Shown: one piece after another, positions 17,596 to 27,545 of the stretch | Layout: the number at the start of each line of letters is the position of its first letter | Numbering within the stretch: the stretch's first letter is position 1 | DNA from: Symsagittifera roscoffensis | Taxonomy: Eukaryota > Xenacoelomorpha > Acoela > Convolutidae | Assembly (NCBI RefSeq): GCF_963678635.1 | Contig: NC_087071.1 | Coordinates: 36,604,438 to 36,668,437 of the forward strand | DNA length: 64,000 bases | Direction of reading: 5' to 3' | Made by a program: the position numbers and the translations under genes | Notes under the pieces: model-generated | The model's input: only the letters and a program-made list of their open reading frames with translations | What the model was told of the DNA's origin: nothing | The model's database searches: none

Positions 17596-19585
17596 AAAAA
17601 ATCCTTATCGTGAAGAAAAAGGATTAAAAGCCTATATCAGGCAGTTTGAATTATTATTCATTGAAGACCAACATGATCTTCTATGTATTAATGAATATAA
17701 TGATGACTATACTAAGAGTCCAAAAATTTGCTTACCCATCTCCTTAGTGCTAAACTGCTTTGACTTAGCTCATAAGCATCCTCTAAGCGGTCATCACGGC
17801 GAAACAAAAACTTTGGAAATAATCGAAAGATATTTCTATTGGCCCGGACTCTATAAATGGTTCAACATGCTTCTTCATTACTGTCTAGAATGTCAGAAAA
17901 ATAAGCCTAAACGAAAAGACCTGAATGAAGCTCCATTACAACAATGGGGACAATTAGAAACAATCCCAATGAAAACGATTCACATTGATCATAAAGGTCC
18001 GCTCAGACCATCAAGACATGGCAAAAATTTTTGCTTAGTTGTGATAGATGCCTTCTCTAGATATCTTCAAAACTATCCATGCACCCATGCAGACTCTAAG
18101 GAAACCATCAAACTCTTAGAGAAATACATCACAACATTTGGTATTCCACAACAGATTATTCATGATAATGGAAGTGCATTCATGAGTAATGACTTTGCTC
18201 ATTGGTCCTCTGAATTGGGAATAACCCTGAGACCAAGAACTACTTACTCGCCTTGGAATAACGGAAAAGTTGAAGTCCAGAATAAACATTTAACCCAGTA
18301 CTTTCGACATTTCTTGAGTACCTCAGGCTCAAACTGGTCTGAATTAACAAATAAGTTTGCTTTTGCACACAACACCGCCATCAATTCAAGTACAGGTTAC
18401 ACTCCATATGAGATTGTTTTTGGCATAAAACCTCAAGTTCCTCTTAGCCTTAATTTAGGCCTCTACCGTGACCAAAACAAAAGATTTACCTCTGAATTTT
18501 GCTCTGTTCTCGAAAATCATGCTCATACCGAGCATAAATCAAACAACGAGACCATAGATAGATTTCTAAAAAATCAAATTTCCGCCGAAATACTAAAAAG
18601 GGAAAATGATTTTAAGTTGATTTATAGTAATACCTATACCCATTGCCGCCGCATCACCAATAAGGCCCACATGTTCCGAAATCAATTTAAATTAGGACGG
18701 CCTATAAAAGAAGGCACTAAGGTTTTACTAGAAAATAGATCCAAACCACTATTGAAATCACAAAAGCTTTTGAATTTGAGATCTGGACCTTACACCGTAA
18801 TTGAAAAAATCACGGAAGTAACATACGGAATTCAAAATGATTTCACTAACGAAAAAAAGATTGTCCACCGCAATCATATTGTTGAATACTTTCCTAAAGA
18901 ACAACAAATGCCCAAACTACTACAAGAGTACTCTAGTGATTTATTTTCAAGTGATTTTTATGATCATATAACAAATCATCAAATCGACTCTTTCAATAAA
19001 CCTAAACAGGTTGAAAATCTACAATACCAGTTTTGGCCAGTAGTCAACAATGGTTACCAGCAAATGACTGATAATAATCCTACAAATGAGGATCAAAATA
19101 AAAGTATTGTCCAAGATCAATCATTAGATTCAGGCAGAGAAACTATGCATCTAAGAACTTTGTTCGATGCGACTGCGATTGACCAAAATCTTCGACCTAT
19201 TCGAAGTTCAACTCCCTATCCTGTTGATAAAACCCCTAATCCTTCAACTAGTCAATCCAGTAGTTATGGCCACCACCGCCTACCTAGCCGCAGTATAAGT
19301 CCTAATACTAGTCTTGCAAATGACTTTGGCCGCCGCCACCAAAATATAACAACACAATATAATACTCCCCGTCCTCCTGATTTCCCTCGTTTATCTGAAT
19401 CATCAGAAAGCTTTACTGACGGAAAAAACATTCCTCATAGCTCTCAAGAAAGCTTCTATGAAAACACTCGATCCGCACCTGGATCACTTTCAGAATCTAA
19501 AAAACCTAAGCGGACAAATCGTCCTACAAACTTTTATGAAACTACAATTCCATCTAGTTTAATTGGCAAATTAAAAAAGAAATAA
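17596..19585 (+). CDS. integrase, family B
   Basis: The frame opens at the A9 run and stays open to TAA at 19,585. HHCC zinc domain: AHKHPLSGHHG and YCLECQ. The DDE core is HIDHKG, IHDNGSAF and PWNNGKVEVQ. The GPY/F module is LRSGPYTVIEKI, then HRNHIVEYFPKE. A ~190-residue low-complexity Ser/Thr/Pro tail follows, longer than in many gypsy integrases, ending in basic KLKKK. Catalytic residues are intact. Expression depends on the upstream stop and frameshift being bypassed; if these are mutations, the copy would be dependent on other copies. Confidence 0.9.
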
Positions 19586-19738
19586 AAACACTAAACCATT
19601 TATTTGGCCAAACTCAATATATTTTTTTAATTCTTTCTATTGGCCTTTTCTTTTTTTTCTCTTTTCTTTCTCTTTTCTAAATAATTCGTTTGTAATAAAA
19701 CCACAAAACACCAAAAACAAACATATTAACAACTAAAT

Positions 19739-20429
19739 TTAAAAATAACTTTTAGAAATATAAGACTTAATATCTGAGTACGATTTCACTAGTTTTACTG
19801 CCGCCATCTTTTCTAAAGAATTTTCCGCGGCCCTACTCAGGCTCCTCACTGCAAACTGCAGCGCTGAGTACGGCCGCCACCAAGCTTGATATATCTCCTC
19901 CAACATAATATCCAGCTCTATTTTTCTTCTATATTCTTCTTCCGCCGCTGGCTTTTTGAAGAATTCTTCTTGAAACTAAAACAAATTTATATACTATTTC
20001 TATGTTGCCATGCCACTTGAATAAAAAATTTTTATTTACTTTTAAAATTGGTTGTATTGTAAACAAACTTACATCCTCTCCAAAGAATAGGGACAAAAAG
20101 TCCATTGTTTCTTGGGAAACCACATGGTTTCCACTCCATGGGCTCCGAAGTTTCTTCGTGAAGCACCTACTCTGTATTGAGCCCAGCTCAAAAAGTTCAT
20201 CAGTATTCAGGACCGGATACTTGAAGATGTAACTCCGGTCCATAAATATCATGAATTCCATGGGCGTCAGATTTGCACCCTTTTCGACTAAACTGTCGTA
20301 GATTTCCACCCTTCTCTCGACTTCCTTGTCCTCCAGCAAGGCTTCGTGTTTGAAATTTAACTCATCCCGCAAGTTCAAAAACTCCTCGGGGAAGTCCACC
20401 AGATTGTCTTCAGGCTCGATATAACTCAT
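19739..20429 (-). CDS. spliced antisense gene inside family B, 197 aa, two exons
   Basis: On the minus strand, exon 1 runs 20,429-20,073 (ATG, 119 codons, ending GGED). A GTAAGT donor lies at 20,072-20,067. The intron is 97 bp (19,976-20,072) and ends TTTGTTTTAG. Exon 2 runs 19,975-19,739 (78 codons to TAA), in phase. Exon 1 is acidic (IEPEDNLVDFPEE). Exon 2 is amphipathic with EEEYRRKIELD, YQAWWRPYSALQ and SRAAENSLEKMAAVK, probably helical. It is convergent with integrase, which stops 154 bases away, and lies between integrase and env, where family A carries sense-strand ORFs. I recognise no family. An antisense spliced ORF invites comparison with retroviral antisense regulators, but no homology is claimed. 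A captured host gene is possible. Confidence 0.72.
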
Positions 20430-20516
20430 TTTTTAAGAAAGCAAAAATTTTTTTAAAATACTGTGATAACAGATGAAGTTTAAACGGAAAGCAAACAAAT
20501 GATGTTGCTTTTAGTC

Positions 20517-20698
20517 CTCTTTTATGAAGAGATGTTTTTTTTTTCATTTTCCTCCTCCAATAAGGAAGGGGAATGCAGTTGTTAAAAATTAACATCAGCA
20601 TATAACGAATAAAAATCATTCCACTGTTACATCTCAACAAATCAAAACTAAGTGGAAAAACCACGACATTAAACCAAAGTGGAAAAAACCACAACATT
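20517..20698 (-). promoter_or_regulatory. possible promoter of the antisense gene
   Basis: Reading the minus strand, CATAAAAGAG (rc of 20,517-20,526) lies about 90 bases before the ATG at 20,429 and could act as a TATA box. Further upstream are two copies of a GTGG-T5/6-CCAC palindrome (rc of 20,652-20,664 and 20,679-20,692) in a ~27-bp direct repeat. These may be regulatory sites. Low confidence without transcript data. Confidence 0.35.
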
Positions 20699-21091
20699 AC
20701 AAAACGAATGGCGAAGGAATTACGACTTAAAAAGAGTCACTTCCGAAAGACGCCGAATAACAACGGCCAACCAGAGCTTAGATTTGCAAAAAAGCAAAAA
20801 CAGCCTTTAAAAACTAACTGATATACAGTTGTTTTTCATTCTTGCTCAATTCCACATCTTGCATCTTAAACCTCCTCTCTCTCCAACAAAATAAATTTGC
20901 TGAATCTCTCAACAAAAATAAAAATCTAGCTGAGATTTCCTATCAAAATATCCACAGAATGGCAAAACCAAATAGTGAACTAGAGTAAGGTGAACTAATG
21001 GACCAAGAGCCTGTTCTAACCACTCTCGAGGAAATGCTTAAAGTGAGTACTTTTAAAAATTCTTTTGCTATCATTCACCACCAAAAAATAA
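20699..21091 (+). other. env leader region, family B
   Basis: Contains a pyrimidine-rich stretch around 20,860-20,890, a short ORF from ATG 20,998, and a GTGAGT splice-donor word at 21,043. It is probably the upstream part of a subgenomic env RNA. Splicing 21,042 to the CTCAG acceptor at 21,155 would be out of frame with env and would remove its signal peptide, so the start of env remains unexplained. Confidence 0.35.
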
Positions 21092-22546
21092 ATTTGCAAA
21101 AAAATTTATTGGGTTGGTCTTTTAACTCTAATAATACTTTCAAATCAAACCTCAGCATTTGATCCGAAAGAACAATTATATGAAAATACTGCAAATAATC
21201 TTCGGGTTGCTCATTATGATTGTCAACTAATGACTTCTAACAAAATGTTTTCCCTAAATAAAGTAGCACCTTGCAAAGTTCAACCAGAAAATATTAAAGT
21301 AACCCATGCTTATGCTACTCTATATTCGAGACATTATCGCACAAAAGTAAATGCGACAATGTGTCGAATCAAACACCAATCAATGCGTTGGTTTTGCGAT
21401 TCTCTTGACTCGAGTGGTATCGACGCTCGACAAAATATGATCACAACTGATCTCCACTTATCTGCCGATGAATGTAAATTTGCCGCCGACAGAGGTTATC
21501 TTAACCTAGGCTATGCTAGTATTGGAAATATTCCTTTCAAATTTAATGTTAAAACAGTAACTAATGCCCATGCTGGCAAAGTTGACGGCAAACATCATAA
21601 CGAATGTGATGGCCGTTCTTGGATTAAATTGGACACTTTTGAAACTTACATGCAAAATGTAACTCTGACTGTTAACCTCAAAGATGGAATAGTCAATAAT
21701 TGGCAAAACATTCCTTTGCCCTGTCCAGTGTCTGAAAATGGATGTGAAACAACATCCTTAGACGCTTTTGCTTATACTTGGGAAGAACCCAACAATTGCA
21801 TTTTCACTGTTTTAAACAGATTTCCGGCTAAAATGATTCAAAATGAAGAATCATACTATATAATAAAAGGCAGTTCTAGCCCATCTATTCATTCTACTCA
21901 CACAAGTGATTCTCAAAAATTCATGCTACAGGTGATGAACAAACCACAATCTCTTTATGGTCATCCCAGAATAGTGTATCCAACTTCATATGATTCACTT
22001 TTCATTGCATACACTGAAGGTTTCAATATTGATACTGGAATCCAAGTTAAACCAACCCCAGAAACGGGAACTATTCGTAATGCCGGTCAACCAAATTCTA
22101 CTTTTCTCACAACAAGTGATGGTTCGCCGCCACTCCAATTCTCAACTAGTCAAATTGACTACGAAATAGGAACCAAATTGGACTATATTCTTTTTTATAG
22201 CTTCTACATGCTCAGAACGGCTGAGTTAGCGCTTCTGCAAAATCAATGTGAGCTAGAACGCTCCTCAATATTAAATACTTTAATGCTTTCACTTGAAAGC
22301 CCACGTTTGGCTGGCTATATTTTAACCAAAAACCGCTCTATGTTCTTAGAGACCAATGGCAATGTTGCCTGGCTCTACCATTGTCCGAAATTTTATTCAC
22401 CTTTGCAATTAATGGATGAATGCTATAATCGCATTCCCATTATGTATAAGGAAAAGTTCGATTTGTCGATCCAATTACGCGACAAACTTTTCAGTCGGCA
22501 GATCTACAAAACTGCTCCGACAAACATTCAAATCTATTTCAACTAG
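21092..22546 (+). CDS. env-like glycoprotein, ectodomain part, family B (frameshifted)
   Basis: The first ATG is at 21,230, but the frame is open from 21,092 and encodes a good signal peptide (WVGLLTLIILSNQ) and then HYDC, matching the family A env start; that segment has no Met. Cysteine-rich ectodomain motifs follow: NATMC, LSADECKFAAD, TWEEPNNC, and a QNQCELERS motif corresponding to family A HQLCELERT. The ORF ends at TAG (22,544-22,546). From about 22,513 the homology continues in another frame, so a one-base indel has broken env. Fusion and attachment are the presumed roles by position. Confidence 0.75.
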   Translation: MCKKIYWVGLLTLIILSNQTSAFDPKEQLYENTANNLRVAHYDCQLMTSNKMFSLNKVAPCKVQPENIKVTHAYATLYSRHYRTKVNATMCRIKHQSMRWFCDSLDSSGIDARQNMITTDLHLSADECKFAADRGYLNLGYASIGNIPFKFNVKTVTNAHAGKVDGKHHNECDGRSWIKLDTFETYMQNVTLTVNLKDGIVNNWQNIPLPCPVSENGCETTSLDAFAYTWEEPNNCIFTVLNRFPAKMIQNEESYYIIKGSSSPSIHSTHTSDSQKFMLQVMNKPQSLYGHPRIVYPTSYDSLFIAYTEGFNIDTGIQVKPTPETGTIRNAGQPNSTFLTTSDGSPPLQFSTSQIDYEIGTKLDYILFYSFYMLRTAELALLQNQCELERSSILNTLMLSLESPRLAGYILTKNRSMFLETNGNVAWLYHCPKFYSPLQLMDECYNRIPIMYKEKFDLSIQLRDKLFSRQIYKTAPTNIQIYFN

Positions 22547-23262
22547 ATGTTGATGATGATAAGTCCTGGATTGAATTAACCCCTCAAATTACAAGGGTTA
22601 CAGAACCATATCTCTTTAAACCAAAAGAGATCATTCAAAAGATTAAGCATTCTTTAGCCTCTAGCCAAGGCGCTTCAATCTACACTTATGCTCAAATGCA
22701 AAAATTCTGGAATATGATTTCCGATAATTCAGAGATGAAAGGAATACTGCAAAAAGTATCCAGGTCCTTTCTAAACGCTAAAAAATTTTTTTTCAAGGAC
22801 TCATACAGCCCACTAGGCTCTTCCCAAACAATTTATTTGGACTATCTCATCTCTCCAAACTTTTGGAAAAACGAATACACCCGTATATTCGGAAAAGTAC
22901 AATACTATTTAGAAAAATGCGGAATAGTTTTCGCCTCTTTTCTTTTTGTGAAATTCATCCTAGATTGCCTAGTTTTCATAATAAAGGCTATGCATATTCA
23001 CAAAATCACCGGCCGCTCACTACACTTTGGCAAAGTGTTGCTTGCCGCCTCATATAATATACTTTTCACTTCCATAGTGACCTCAATTTTCACTCAAGAT
23101 GAGCAAACTGAAAAGATAGAACAAGAATGTGATCAACAAATACAAGCCCCTCTTTTAGAGGAAATTGATAAAATAAACCAGGATCGCATGTATCCTCACA
23201 TCCAATTAACAAGTTTTGAGAGAAGAACTCAAAAGTTGGATCACCCAACAAACCCAGTCTAA
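22513..23262 (+). pseudogene. env C-terminal part with membrane anchor, family B (out of frame)
   Basis: This frame overlaps the end of the upstream env frame. It carries a CSDK segment and a WIELTP stretch, then a long ectodomain stem. A ~25-residue hydrophobic anchor is read at about 22,920-22,995 (VFASFLFVKFILDCLVFII), then a cytoplasmic tail with acidic and basic clusters. An internal ATG lies at 22,696. The counterpart in family A is seen in the minus-strand copies. It is separated from its ectodomain by a single frameshift, so it is not expected to be made as one protein from this copy. Confidence 0.65.
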
Positions 23263-23305
23263 TTAAAAAATTCTACTGTTCTAGGATATACCAACTGATT
23301 CAACT

Positions 23306-24064
23306 ATGGACGCAACACTTCATAACGATTTGAGAGATTTTGAGGACCTTCTCTCACTCCTGCCACCAACCGATCCACTGGACTCACAGATTTCAGCACT
23401 CACTCAACAACCAACTGTTTCTACTACTACAACCCCCACTGCAAAGCCGACCTCAACACGATCCTTCGTTGAGCCACTACTTCGAACCAATTCAGCTGTC
23501 CCAATAACTACAGCATCAAAGCCACCACCCCTAAAAATTGCACCCCCTGATTTCAAAATACCCCTGGTTCCCTCGAATTCCAAAACTAAAAAGCGAACCC
23601 AGATTGTAAGACCATATAAGATACTAACGGCAAATACGCCGGTATCAACTTCTCAATATCCAATGACCATTAGGCGACAGCCCTTGCACCCCACTGAATT
23701 AAATACTAAATTACATATTCAGTTAGAAAGGGAACGATACATTAATTCTAACAGCAATCCCGGCTTCGATATGGATCTCAATTATGCTTTGAATCCATTA
23801 ATCAATCGTTTTAAATTAGAAGCCTATCACCCTATAAAAAAAATGTATTCCATAACTAATTCCCTTCTTGAATATCAAAAAATTTATGTCCCAGCAAAAT
23901 TTCTGACAGCAAAATTACAAACCCCCCAGTTAGATGACTATACTGAGCAAATTCAGCGCAGTCATATCCATGAAACGCATCAAATCCGGGAGCTAAAAAA
24001 GCAAATACACACTTTGAAAACAAAAAATTACCAACTTATAGCCCGGTTGGAAGGAAAATTGTAA
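23306..24064 (+). CDS. post-env accessory protein with C-terminal coiled coil, family B
   Basis: ATG-initiated 252-residue ORF 43 bases after env. Residues ~1-110 are low-complexity Thr/Pro/Ser with an acidic start (RDFEDLLSLLPP). A basic patch KTKKR lies near 98. Residues ~215-252 carry Ile/Leu heptads (QIRELKKQIHTLKTK, then LIARLEGKL) predicting a leucine-zipper-like coiled coil. No signal peptide. Family A has an unrelated-looking but similarly placed ORF, so a post-env gene seems a shared design. Function unknown; an oligomeric regulator would fit the acidic/basic/zipper layout, as inference only. Confidence 0.6.
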   Translation: MDATLHNDLRDFEDLLSLLPPTDPLDSQISALTQQPTVSTTTTPTAKPTSTRSFVEPLLRTNSAVPITTASKPPPLKIAPPDFKIPLVPSNSKTKKRTQIVRPYKILTANTPVSTSQYPMTIRRQPLHPTELNTKLHIQLERERYINSNSNPGFDMDLNYALNPLINRFKLEAYHPIKKMYSITNSLLEYQKIYVPAKFLTAKLQTPQLDDYTEQIQRSHIHETHQIRELKKQIHTLKTKNYQLIARLEGKL

Positions 24065-24243
24065 AAATTTATCCTTTCATTTGAAAATTTATTCTTTCAT
24101 TTTATATAGCTATGTAGTATAGCTATTAATTTCCTTTCTCAACAATTTTGACTTTTATAAAAAACAAAAAACACAAAAATACCCCCTTTGTATGAACCAG
24201 TCCTCCCCTTATTACGCGTATGGACATCTACTTCACATACTTC

Positions 24244-24257
24244 AGGAAAAAAGGAGA
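24244..24257 (+). promoter_or_regulatory. candidate polypurine tract, family B
   Basis: AGGAAAAAAGGAGA, a 14-base purine run about 180 bases after the last ORF, is a plausible plus-strand primer. An LTR should start right after it, but no sequence like the 5' LTR follows, so the 3' LTR is missing or unrecognisably diverged. Confidence 0.4.
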
Positions 24258-25404
24258 CTTCGGAAAAAGAATGTTCAAGGAATAAAACTAACCTTCAAAC
24301 TTTTGAGAAACAGATAATTTTGATGTATTTAATTTTATAGTTAAATCCCTTGGTTGTGTAAACTCTATTTTGATTTATAAATGTAACTGATGTATTTATT
24401 TTCATTTAAACCTGACTCAAAATATCAGTTGATCAAAAACATCTGCTACCTGTAATACCAATAAAACTACTAACCAACTTTATGAGATTGAAAGAAAAAG
24501 CTTTTGTTCGAAAACATCTGCTACCCATAATACCAACAAAACTTTATGAGATTGAAAGAAAAAGCTTCGATCGATCAACAATTACCCCACTATTCAAGTG
24601 AAAGTAATAAAAATGAAAGTTTTAGTCTTTTTCCTTCTCCAAATAGGAGGATGGATATGTTCTGTGTAACATTCGCCCAAATATCACACAGCGACGGAGC
24701 GTAGAAAAAGCACCTATTAACGACTGGCAGGCGTCAGTTACCTTAATTCTACTCGTTTTTCACCGTCTCGACCTTGCCAGTTGATTTTCTGGTCTGTCTA
24801 GGGCAAAGTAAAAAGTTACTATTTTTAGGCCATCAGTCAAACAACTTTTGATCAGCTTTCGTTTTAAGATATCAAACGCATTACGTGACGCATAGAGAGA
24901 TTATATATAAAAATTTATATTTTAATTGAAGTTTTTCTTAACGATGAAAGGATTCATTTCATTGTCTATTTTTCAAAAATTAAAGTAAAATTGTATGATA
25001 TTGTTTGACATCTTTAATTTTTTTTCCAGACTTTGTTTTCATGTAGCACGCATACCTGGCTCAAAGATTTCCCATGCTGCTTTTATACTAATTTATTTAT
25101 TTACACAGACTTTAATTTCGCAATTAAAAGTATTCTCAGATGAACTCTGAATAAAGTAAAGCTCTTCTTCATAAAACTCGTCGTCTTCTCCTCCAGAACA
25201 AAAAAAATACCCAAGGTTACCAAAATGTAGTATATTTCACGCTTCGACATGAATGTTAACCGTTGTTTGTCTTGATGAAATATCGCGTTCTCGTTAAAAT
25301 TGTCAATGACTTTTTTCGTGACCTATCTCCCGTGTGTTCAATCACTTCGTGAAAGGTCATAGGTTGAGAGTATGCTGGCGAAGACTGAATTAAGTTAGCT
25401 CTCC
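24258..25404. other. non-coding DNA with an ~80-bp direct repeat
   Basis: AAAACATCTGCTACC...TTTATGAGATTGAAAG...AAAAGCTT occurs twice in tandem (about 24,436-24,512 and 24,513-24,578), the second copy lacking ~12 bases. Otherwise AT-rich with no gene seen. Might include remnants of the family B 3' LTR. Confidence 0.4.
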
Positions 25405-25596
25405 ATGAAGGTTAGAAAACATCCAGTAAAACGTTTTATTCCGCAATGTCTTCGCGAATATGGACCCTACCGTATCGTGAAAAGTTTAAAATACCGAGGT
25501 AAAGACTTACTGTGTGAGATGATATTTGACAATAAAAGGTTTGAAAAAATTCAAAACTTACCATTTAAATATTTTATACCGGGTACATTTTATTGA
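25405..25596 (+). pseudogene. fragment resembling a retroelement integrase C-terminus
   Basis: Sixty-three codons with LREYGPYRIVKSLKYRG followed by a short strand-rich end, resembling the GPY/F module of gypsy integrases. There is no upstream DDE core. It differs from both element families here, so it is probably a remnant of a third element. Weak evidence: one motif only. Confidence 0.35.
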
Positions 25597-26132
25597 TCCC
25601 TGTATTGCAACTAAATATTGTGAAATTTTTTTCGACGACTTTTCCATAAGTGATCATAAACTGTTCTAAAAGTTCTTTTTTACTTCGGCAAAAAATGAGG
25701 GTGAACTATTGGAATTGGTGCTTGGAAGCTGTATAATCTTATAAAACGTGCCAAAATACTGTGTGCTAAATATAAAACTGGTTGCATCAAAGCTATAGGA
25801 AAAATTAATCATTTAAATGTTTTTTTTTACCTTGAAATTACCCAAATTGAACGGATTTAAAAGAGTTTTTCGAAGCAAAGAACAATTGCATCGAAAATGT
25901 AAGAGTACCATCGGAAAAATATGGTACGCACATATACTTTCGACGGTACCCTCACATTTCCGTGTAGACAAACCTTTACATTTATATATAAAGTGTCCAA
26001 AACAAGCCCATGGTCAAACTATACTAAGGTTTGAAGCCAGAAAACATGGTCTCGAAAAAAGGGGAAAAAACACAAAATAAAGCCTTTCCCTTAAATCCGT
26101 ATGATCCTGTAAATTATGCCAAAAAACTTTAA
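25597..26132. other. no clear gene
   Basis: AT-rich DNA. One 87-codon open frame (25,817-26,080) has no recognisable motif and no conservation evidence in the window, and is not called. Confidence 0.3.
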
Positions 26133-26309
26133 AGATTGCGTTGAATACGAAAAAAAAACATATTGTGAATTTGTATCAATCCTGTTGTTCACACTGAAGA
26201 AAGAGCAACCGCGGGGAACACGATTGGAACCAACGGAACTCCTCTATCTGAGGACTGGAAAAAAACAGTTGATCCTCTGATTTCCTCAATTCTTACAGAA
26301 TTCGGAAAT
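26133..26309. repeat. left copy of a ~170-bp inverted repeat
   Basis: Includes GAGCAACCGCGGGGAACACG. Its reverse complement, with small indels and ~90% identity by eye, is at 30,819-30,983. The pair is ~4.5 kb apart and encloses the 67-bp satellite and other repeats. It could be the ends of a decayed DNA transposon or two independent insertions of one repeat. Confidence 0.55.
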
Positions 26310-26375
26310 AATTATTACTAATTAGTAATTTACCTGCAACGAATTGTTGATTACGTACTGCTTGCTACGGAATAC

Positions 26376-27545
26376 GGACAAAATCCCCCCGGACAAATAT
26401 CCCCGGACACAATTCTCCTCGCACCCACCCCCCCGGATAAAATCCCGTCCGACCTGGACAAAAACCCCTTTCAAATTCTTCGTGATTATGGTGAAAGTCA
26501 ATACACCTCGCGAAGCGCGCTGAAGGGGCTAAACGATTGAGGACGAGCACCCTTGCGGCGGGAGAACGACGTCAGAGGATTGGACACTGAAGGGGCTAAA
26601 CGATTGAGGACGAGCACCCTTGCGGCGGGAGAACGACGTCAGAGGATTGGACACTGAAGGGGCTAAACGATTGAGGACGAGCACCCTTGCGGCGGGAGAA
26701 CGACGTCAGAGGATTGGACACTGAAGGGGCTAAACGATTGAGGACGAGCACCCTTGCGGCGGGAGAACGACGTCAGAGGATTGGACACTGAAGGGGCTAA
26801 ACGATTGAGGACGAGAACCCTTGCGGCGGGAGAACGACGTCAGAGGATTGGACACTGAAGGGGCTAAACGATTGAGGACGAGCACCCTTGCGGCGGGAGA
26901 ACGACGTCAGAGGATTGGACACTGAAGGGGCTAAACGATTGAGGACGAGCACCCTTGCGGCGGGAGAACGACGTCAGAGGATTGGACACTGAAGGGGCTA
27001 AACGATTGAGGACGAGCACCCTTGCGGCGGGAGAACGACGTCAGAGGATTGGACACTGAAGGGGCTAAACGATTGAGGACGAGCACCCTTGCGGCGGGAG
27101 AACGACGTCAGAGGATTGGACACTGAAGGGGCTAAACGATTGAGGACGAGAACCCTTGCGGCGGGAGAACGACGTCAGAGGATTGGACACTGAAGGGGCT
27201 AAACGATTGAGGACGAGCACCCTTGCGGCGGGAGAATGACGTCAGAGGATTGGACACTGAAGGGGCTAAACGATTGAGGACGAGCACCCTTGCGGCGGGA
27301 GAACGACGTCAGAGGATTGGACACTGAAGGGGCTAAACGATTGAGGACGAGCACCCTTGCGGCGGGAGAACGACGTCAGAGGATTGGACACTGAAGGGGC
27401 TAAACGATTGAGGACGAGCACCCTTGCGGCGGGAGAACGACGTCAGAGGATTGGACACTGAAGGGGATTTTGTCCGGGTGTGGGGGGATTGTGTGCGGAG
27501 GGATTTTGTCCGGTGGATTTCGTTCCGGGGATATTGTCCGGGATT
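26376..27545. repeat. 67-bp tandem repeat x14 bounded by inverted GGACAAAATCC modules
   Basis: Fourteen copies of a 67-bp unit run from about 26,520 to 27,457 (starts spaced exactly 67 bp; unit begins CTGAAGGGGCTAAACGATTG). They are almost identical. The variant GAGAACCC replaces GAGCACCC in copies 5 and 10 only, implying amplification of a five-unit block; copy 11 has GAATGACG. The left flank (26,376-26,470) has GGACAAAATCCCCC-type words and the right flank (27,463-27,545) has GGATTTTGTCC-type words, i.e. inverted. The layout resembles a foldback element carrying a satellite. No coding capacity. Confidence 0.8.

Noticed and set aside
20410-20697. 95-codon minus-strand frame upstream of the antisense gene
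   Set aside because: Overlaps the presumed promoter and 5' UTR, no motif, better explained as non-coding leader.
21099-21109. AAATTTA as a -1 slip site feeding env
   Set aside because: The env frame is +1, not -1, relative to the upstream short ORF; a -1 shift meets a stop within a few codons.
21042-21155. Splice GTGAGT to CTCAG as the source of the env start
   Set aside because: Joins out of phase with the env frame and would remove the signal peptide.
25817-26080. 87-codon frame before the inverted repeat
   Set aside because: No motif, no homologue in the window, AT-rich surroundings; chance open frame is likely.
26520-27457. Tandem 67-bp array as a CRISPR
   Set aside because: No unique spacers between repeats, unit is contiguous, and the context is eukaryotic.
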